Assembly (NCBI GenBank): GCA_903864275.1
Contig: CAIPFE010000046.1
Span: 62,001 to 126,000, forward strand
Source: an uncultured Mucilaginibacter sp.
Lineage (GTDB): Bacteria; Bacteroidota; Bacteroidia; Sphingobacteriales; Sphingobacteriaceae
DNA length: 64,000 bases
Direction: 5' to 3'
The position numbers were made by a program, and so were the translations under genes. The notes under the pieces are model-generated. The model did not search any database. It saw only the letters and a program-made list of their open reading frames with translations, and was not told the DNA's origin. Below are positions 61,123-64,000 of the stretch, piece by piece; the stretch's first letter is position 1, and the number at the start of each line of letters is the position of its first letter.

Positions 61123-64000
61123 ATGTTAAAACGATTCATCGAACGGCCTGTATTATCCACTGTTATATCGGTGTTACTGGTTATTTTGGGTATTATAGGA
61201 TTGGTGAACCTCCCGATTTCACAATACCCGGACATAGCGCCGCCAACTGTACAGGTATCTGCCAACTATAGCGGCGCAAATGCCGACGTTGTGCTTAAGA
61301 GTGTGATCATCCCGCTGGAAGAGCAGATCAACGGGGTAGAGAACATGACCTACATGACTTCTTCTTCAGGTAACGATGGTTCAGCATCTATTACTATCTT
61401 CTTTAAGGTGGGCACAAACCCCGATCTGGCTGCAGTAAACGTTCAAAACCGGGTAGCAAGGGCAACGAGCCTTTTGCCGCAGGTAGTTACACAAGCCGGT
61501 GTAACGGTGTCAAAAAGTCAGAATACCAACCTGCTGATATTTACTTTACATAGCGATAACCCAGCCTACGATGCTACATTTTTGCAAAATTATGCAAAAA
61601 TAAACCTCGTGCCGGCCATACAGCGTGTTAACGGCGTTGGCAATACGCAAATATTTACATCAAAAGATTACTCGATGCGGATATGGTTGAAGCCTGACGC
61701 AATGTCGAGGTACGGCCTTGTGCCTGATGATATTACCAATGCTTTAAACGAACAAAATATAGAAGCCGCACCCGGAAGTTTTGGTGAAAACAGTCACGAG
61801 TCTTTCCAATATGTTATAAGGTATACGGGACGGTTGAAAACAGCGGCTGAGTTCGGGAATATTATCCTCAAGTCGGCAGGTAAGGGGCAGCTATTACATT
61901 TGAACGACGTGGCGCGCCTTGAGCTTGGCGCACTAGATTATTCTGTTGACCTGAAAGCCGATGGCCTGCCTGCAATTGGTATCGGCATTACACAGGCATC
62001 CGGATCGAATGCCCGGAATGTGATCAACGAAACAAAAGATATTCTTGAAACCGCATCTGAATCATTTCCAAAGGGTATAAAGTTCACCTACATGGTCGAT
62101 GCTAACGAATACCTGAATGCGTCTATCGAAAAAGTGTTAAGTACACTTGCAGAGGCATTTATCCTGGTTTTTATCGTCGTATTCATTTTCCTGCAGGATT
62201 TCCGGTCAACACTTATTCCTGCAATAGCCGTTCCTGTGGCTATTATTGGCACATTCTTCTTTTTAAACCTTTTTGGCTTTACTATTAACCTGCTTACCCT
62301 GTTTGCCATGGTTCTTGCTATCGGGATTGTAGTTGACGATGCCATCGTGGTAGTGGAGGCTGTGCATGCTAAGCTGGATAAGGGTTACAAATCGGCCCGT
62401 AAAGCTTCAATTGATGCGATGAACGAAATTTCCGGGGCGATCATTTCCATAACCCTGGTAATGTCAGCCGTGTTTCTGCCGGTAACGTTTATCACCGGAT
62501 CAACGGGGGTATTTTACAAACAATTTGGTATTACGCTGGCGGTTGCCATCCTGCTTTCAGCTGTGAACGCCTTAACGCTCAGCCCGGCCTTATGTGCTAT
62601 ATTATTGAAACCACACTCGGAGGAGCAGAAAAAGAAACGATTTTTTAACTGGTTCTATTCGCGGTTCGATTTAGTTTTCGATACGTTAAAAAAAAGATAT
62701 GAGCGTTCCGTGGGCTTTTTGGCCGGTAAAAGCTGGATAGTTTTAGTTGCAGTGGCCATCTTTATAGCCTCGTTGGCCATCCTGATAAAAACAACGCCTT
62801 CAAGCTTTGTGCCCAGCGAGGATCAGGGAACTATTTTCGCCAGTATCAGCCTGCCGCCCGCTTCCGGCATGGACCGCACATCGGCTGTTATCAAAAAACT
62901 CGACAGTATAGCCCATACGCTTCCAGCGGTGCGGAATACCCTCCAAATAGTTGGGTTCAACTTTTTTGCCGGTAGCGGCAGCGCATACGGTATGGACATC
63001 ATCAAACTGAAAACCTGGGATAAAAGGAAAAATGAAGATATTCAGCATGTGATTAAGGAGCTTTATGCAAAGACAGGGGGCATTCATGAGGGGATGCTTT
63101 TCTATTTTTCGCCGCCAACTATACAGGGCTTTGGAGCAGGCAACGGCTTCTCATTTGAGCTGCAGGACAAAGGCGGCCATAGCATGGCCGAAATTTATAA
63201 GGTAACGAATGATTTTTTGGCTGCCTTGAATAAACGCCGTGAAATTCAAAATACCAATACTACGTTTAACCCCAACTTTCCGCAATACCAGGTAGCAATA
63301 AATGTGGCTAAATGCAAGGAAGCGGGCATTACGGTAAATTCGGTAGTCAATACGTTACAGGGTTATTACGGAGGTTTGTATGCCTCGAACTTTAACCAGT
63401 TTGGCAAACAGTTTCGTGTAATGGTGCAGGCAGATTATGCGTACAGGGCCAATATAACCGGCTTGAGCAAGATTTTTGTGCGGAGCGAAAACGGTACCAT
63501 GGCGCCTATCAGCGAATTTATTACGATGACTAAGGTATTTGGCCCTGAATCCATCTCAAGGTTTAATCTGTTTACTGCGGTATCGGTTAACGGACAGCCA
63601 AATCCAGGCTACAGTACAGGTGATGCCATTACGGCGATAAAAGCGGTTGCAGTTGAAAAGCTGCCTCCTGGTTATGGTTATGATTTTTCGGGGCTTACCC
63701 GCGAAGAAATTTCATCGGGTACACAATCCTTATACATATTTATACTTTGCCTGGTGTTTGTTTACTTTTTGCTGAGCGCGCAATATGAGAGTTATATTTT
63801 ACCGTTCGCGGTGTTGTTATCATTGCCGATAGGTTTAACAGGTACTTATCTTTTTGCTAAGATCGCGGGGATCGACAGTAATATTTATGTACAGATATCG
63901 CTGATTATGCTTATCGGGCTGCTCTCGAAGAATGCTATTTTGATCGTTGAATTCGCGCTTGACCGCAGGCGAGGCGGCATGGGTATTGTGCAGGCCGCGA
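61123..64000 (+). CDS. RND multidrug efflux pump (HAE1/AcrB type), partial
   Basis: The frame opens at ATG 61123 (MLKRFIERPVLSTVISVLLV) and runs past the window end, so 959 residues are visible. The first membrane helix and periplasmic PN/PC domains are followed by the helix with proton-relay Asp pair (AIGIVVDDAIVVVEA, about 405-419). The second half has TPSSFVPSEDQG and, near the end, IGLLSKNAILIVEFA. It is an inner-membrane trimeric drug/proton antiporter that works with the adaptor upstream and an outer-membrane TolC-like channel. An in-frame ATG at 61102 lies inside the repeat and is less likely. Confidence 0.94.
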   Translation, partial: MLKRFIERPVLSTVISVLLVILGIIGLVNLPISQYPDIAPPTVQVSANYSGANADVVLKSVIIPLEEQINGVENMTYMTSSSGNDGSASITIFFKVGTNPDLAAVNVQNRVARATSLLPQVVTQAGVTVSKSQNTNLLIFTLHSDNPAYDATFLQNYAKINLVPAIQRVNGVGNTQIFTSKDYSMRIWLKPDAMSRYGLVPDDITNALNEQNIEAAPGSFGENSHESFQYVIRYTGRLKTAAEFGNIILKSAGKGQLLHLNDVARLELGALDYSVDLKADGLPAIGIGITQASGSNARNVINETKDILETASESFPKGIKFTYMVDANEYLNASIEKVLSTLAEAFILVFIVVFIFLQDFRSTLIPAIAVPVAIIGTFFFLNLFGFTINLLTLFAMVLAIGIVVDDAIVVVEAVHAKLDKGYKSARKASIDAMNEISGAIISITLVMSAVFLPVTFITGSTGVFYKQFGITLAVAILLSAVNALTLSPALCAILLKPHSEEQKKKRFFNWFYSRFDLVFDTLKKRYERSVGFLAGKSWIVLVAVAIFIASLAILIKTTPSSFVPSEDQGTIFASISLPPASGMDRTSAVIKKLDSIAHTLPAVRNTLQIVGFNFFAGSGSAYGMDIIKLKTWDKRKNEDIQHVIKELYAKTGGIHEGMLFYFSPPTIQGFGAGNGFSFELQDKGGHSMAEIYKVTNDFLAALNKRREIQNTNTTFNPNFPQYQVAINVAKCKEAGITVNSVVNTLQGYYGGLYASNFNQFGKQFRVMVQADYAYRANITGLSKIFVRSENGTMAPISEFITMTKVFGPESISRFNLFTAVSVNGQPNPGYSTGDAITAIKAVAVEKLPPGYGYDFSGLTREEISSGTQSLYIFILCLVFVYFLLSAQYESYILPFAVLLSLPIGLTGTYLFAKIAGIDSNIYVQISLIMLIGLLSKNAILIVEFALDRRRGGMGIVQAA

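Noticed and set aside
1..64000. Transposases, integrases, tRNA genes
   Set aside because: I looked for DDE/tyrosine recombinase motifs and tRNA TPsiC-like signatures in the spacers and saw none that convinced me; without a tRNA scan this remains a visual result.

Overview
The window looks like chromosome from a Sphingobacteriaceae-type member of the Bacteroidota, most like Mucilaginibacter or Pedobacter. The grounds are TAnnTTTG-type promoter elements, genes without clear Shine-Dalgarno sequences, lipoproteins and periplasmic enzymes of glycan-degrading Bacteroidota type, GH3/GH29/GH130 enzymes, a LytS/LytTR pair, an Oar-like outer-membrane barrel, and many word-like intergenic inverted repeats. 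I saw no tRNA, rRNA, CRISPR array, insertion sequence or integrase.

Layout. 1-1183: the 5' part of a winged-helix Fic protein whose catalytic His is replaced by Gln, with a cluster of GCTCA/TGAGC half-sites upstream. 1184-13314: a minus-strand tailed-phage block holding small and large terminase, a tail-chaperone-like gene with a -1 frameshift signature, neck and tail-completion proteins, two large tail proteins (one with a SprB-like module) and a tape measure. Portal, protease and major capsid genes are not visible. A plus-strand lipoprotein sits between the terminase genes and a secreted-protein gene sits among the tail genes. Host-type hairpin repeats lie between phage genes. 13.5-17.7 kb: lipoprotein, AraC regulator divergent from a PhyH-type dioxygenase, RRM RNA-binding protein, L,D-transpeptidase. 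17.7-21.8 kb: a LexA/CI-like S24 repressor with divergent small genes, small membrane and zinc-ribbon proteins, a DUF5995-type protein. 21.9-30.9 kb: esterase, acyltransferase-like membrane protein, a thioredoxin gene broken by one amber codon, an ECF sigma factor with a small membrane partner, a TfoX-like protein, NTF2-like secreted protein and a penicillin-acylase-type Ntn hydrolase.

31-43.6 kb is a sugar block: GH3, an orphan WapI-like immunity gene, a mannose cluster (ManA, PMM-like HAD, GH130), class I aldolase, a GMC oxidoreductase with a predicted iron-sulfur Cys triad, and a GH3-NagB pair. 45.3-51.8 kb is a compact L-fucose operon (mutarotase, two GH29 fucosidases, UxaA-type dehydratase, SDR, FAH hydrolase) that fits the non-phosphorylating route to pyruvate and lactate. 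51.9-53.7 kb is a HipBA toxin-antitoxin locus with a clear palindromic operator. 53.8-64 kb holds YceI, a large TonB-receptor-like barrel, a LytS/LytTR two-component pair and an RND efflux system (adaptor plus truncated pump).

The observations I rate highest are: a pair of paralogous ncRNA-like elements (31068-31180 plus strand, 53710-53863 minus strand) with an identical terminal loop; a second ncRNA candidate (44403-44556) with a consensus promoter and terminator; the frameshift site in the tail-chaperone-like gene; the dispersed intergenic word hairpins; and the Fic locus.
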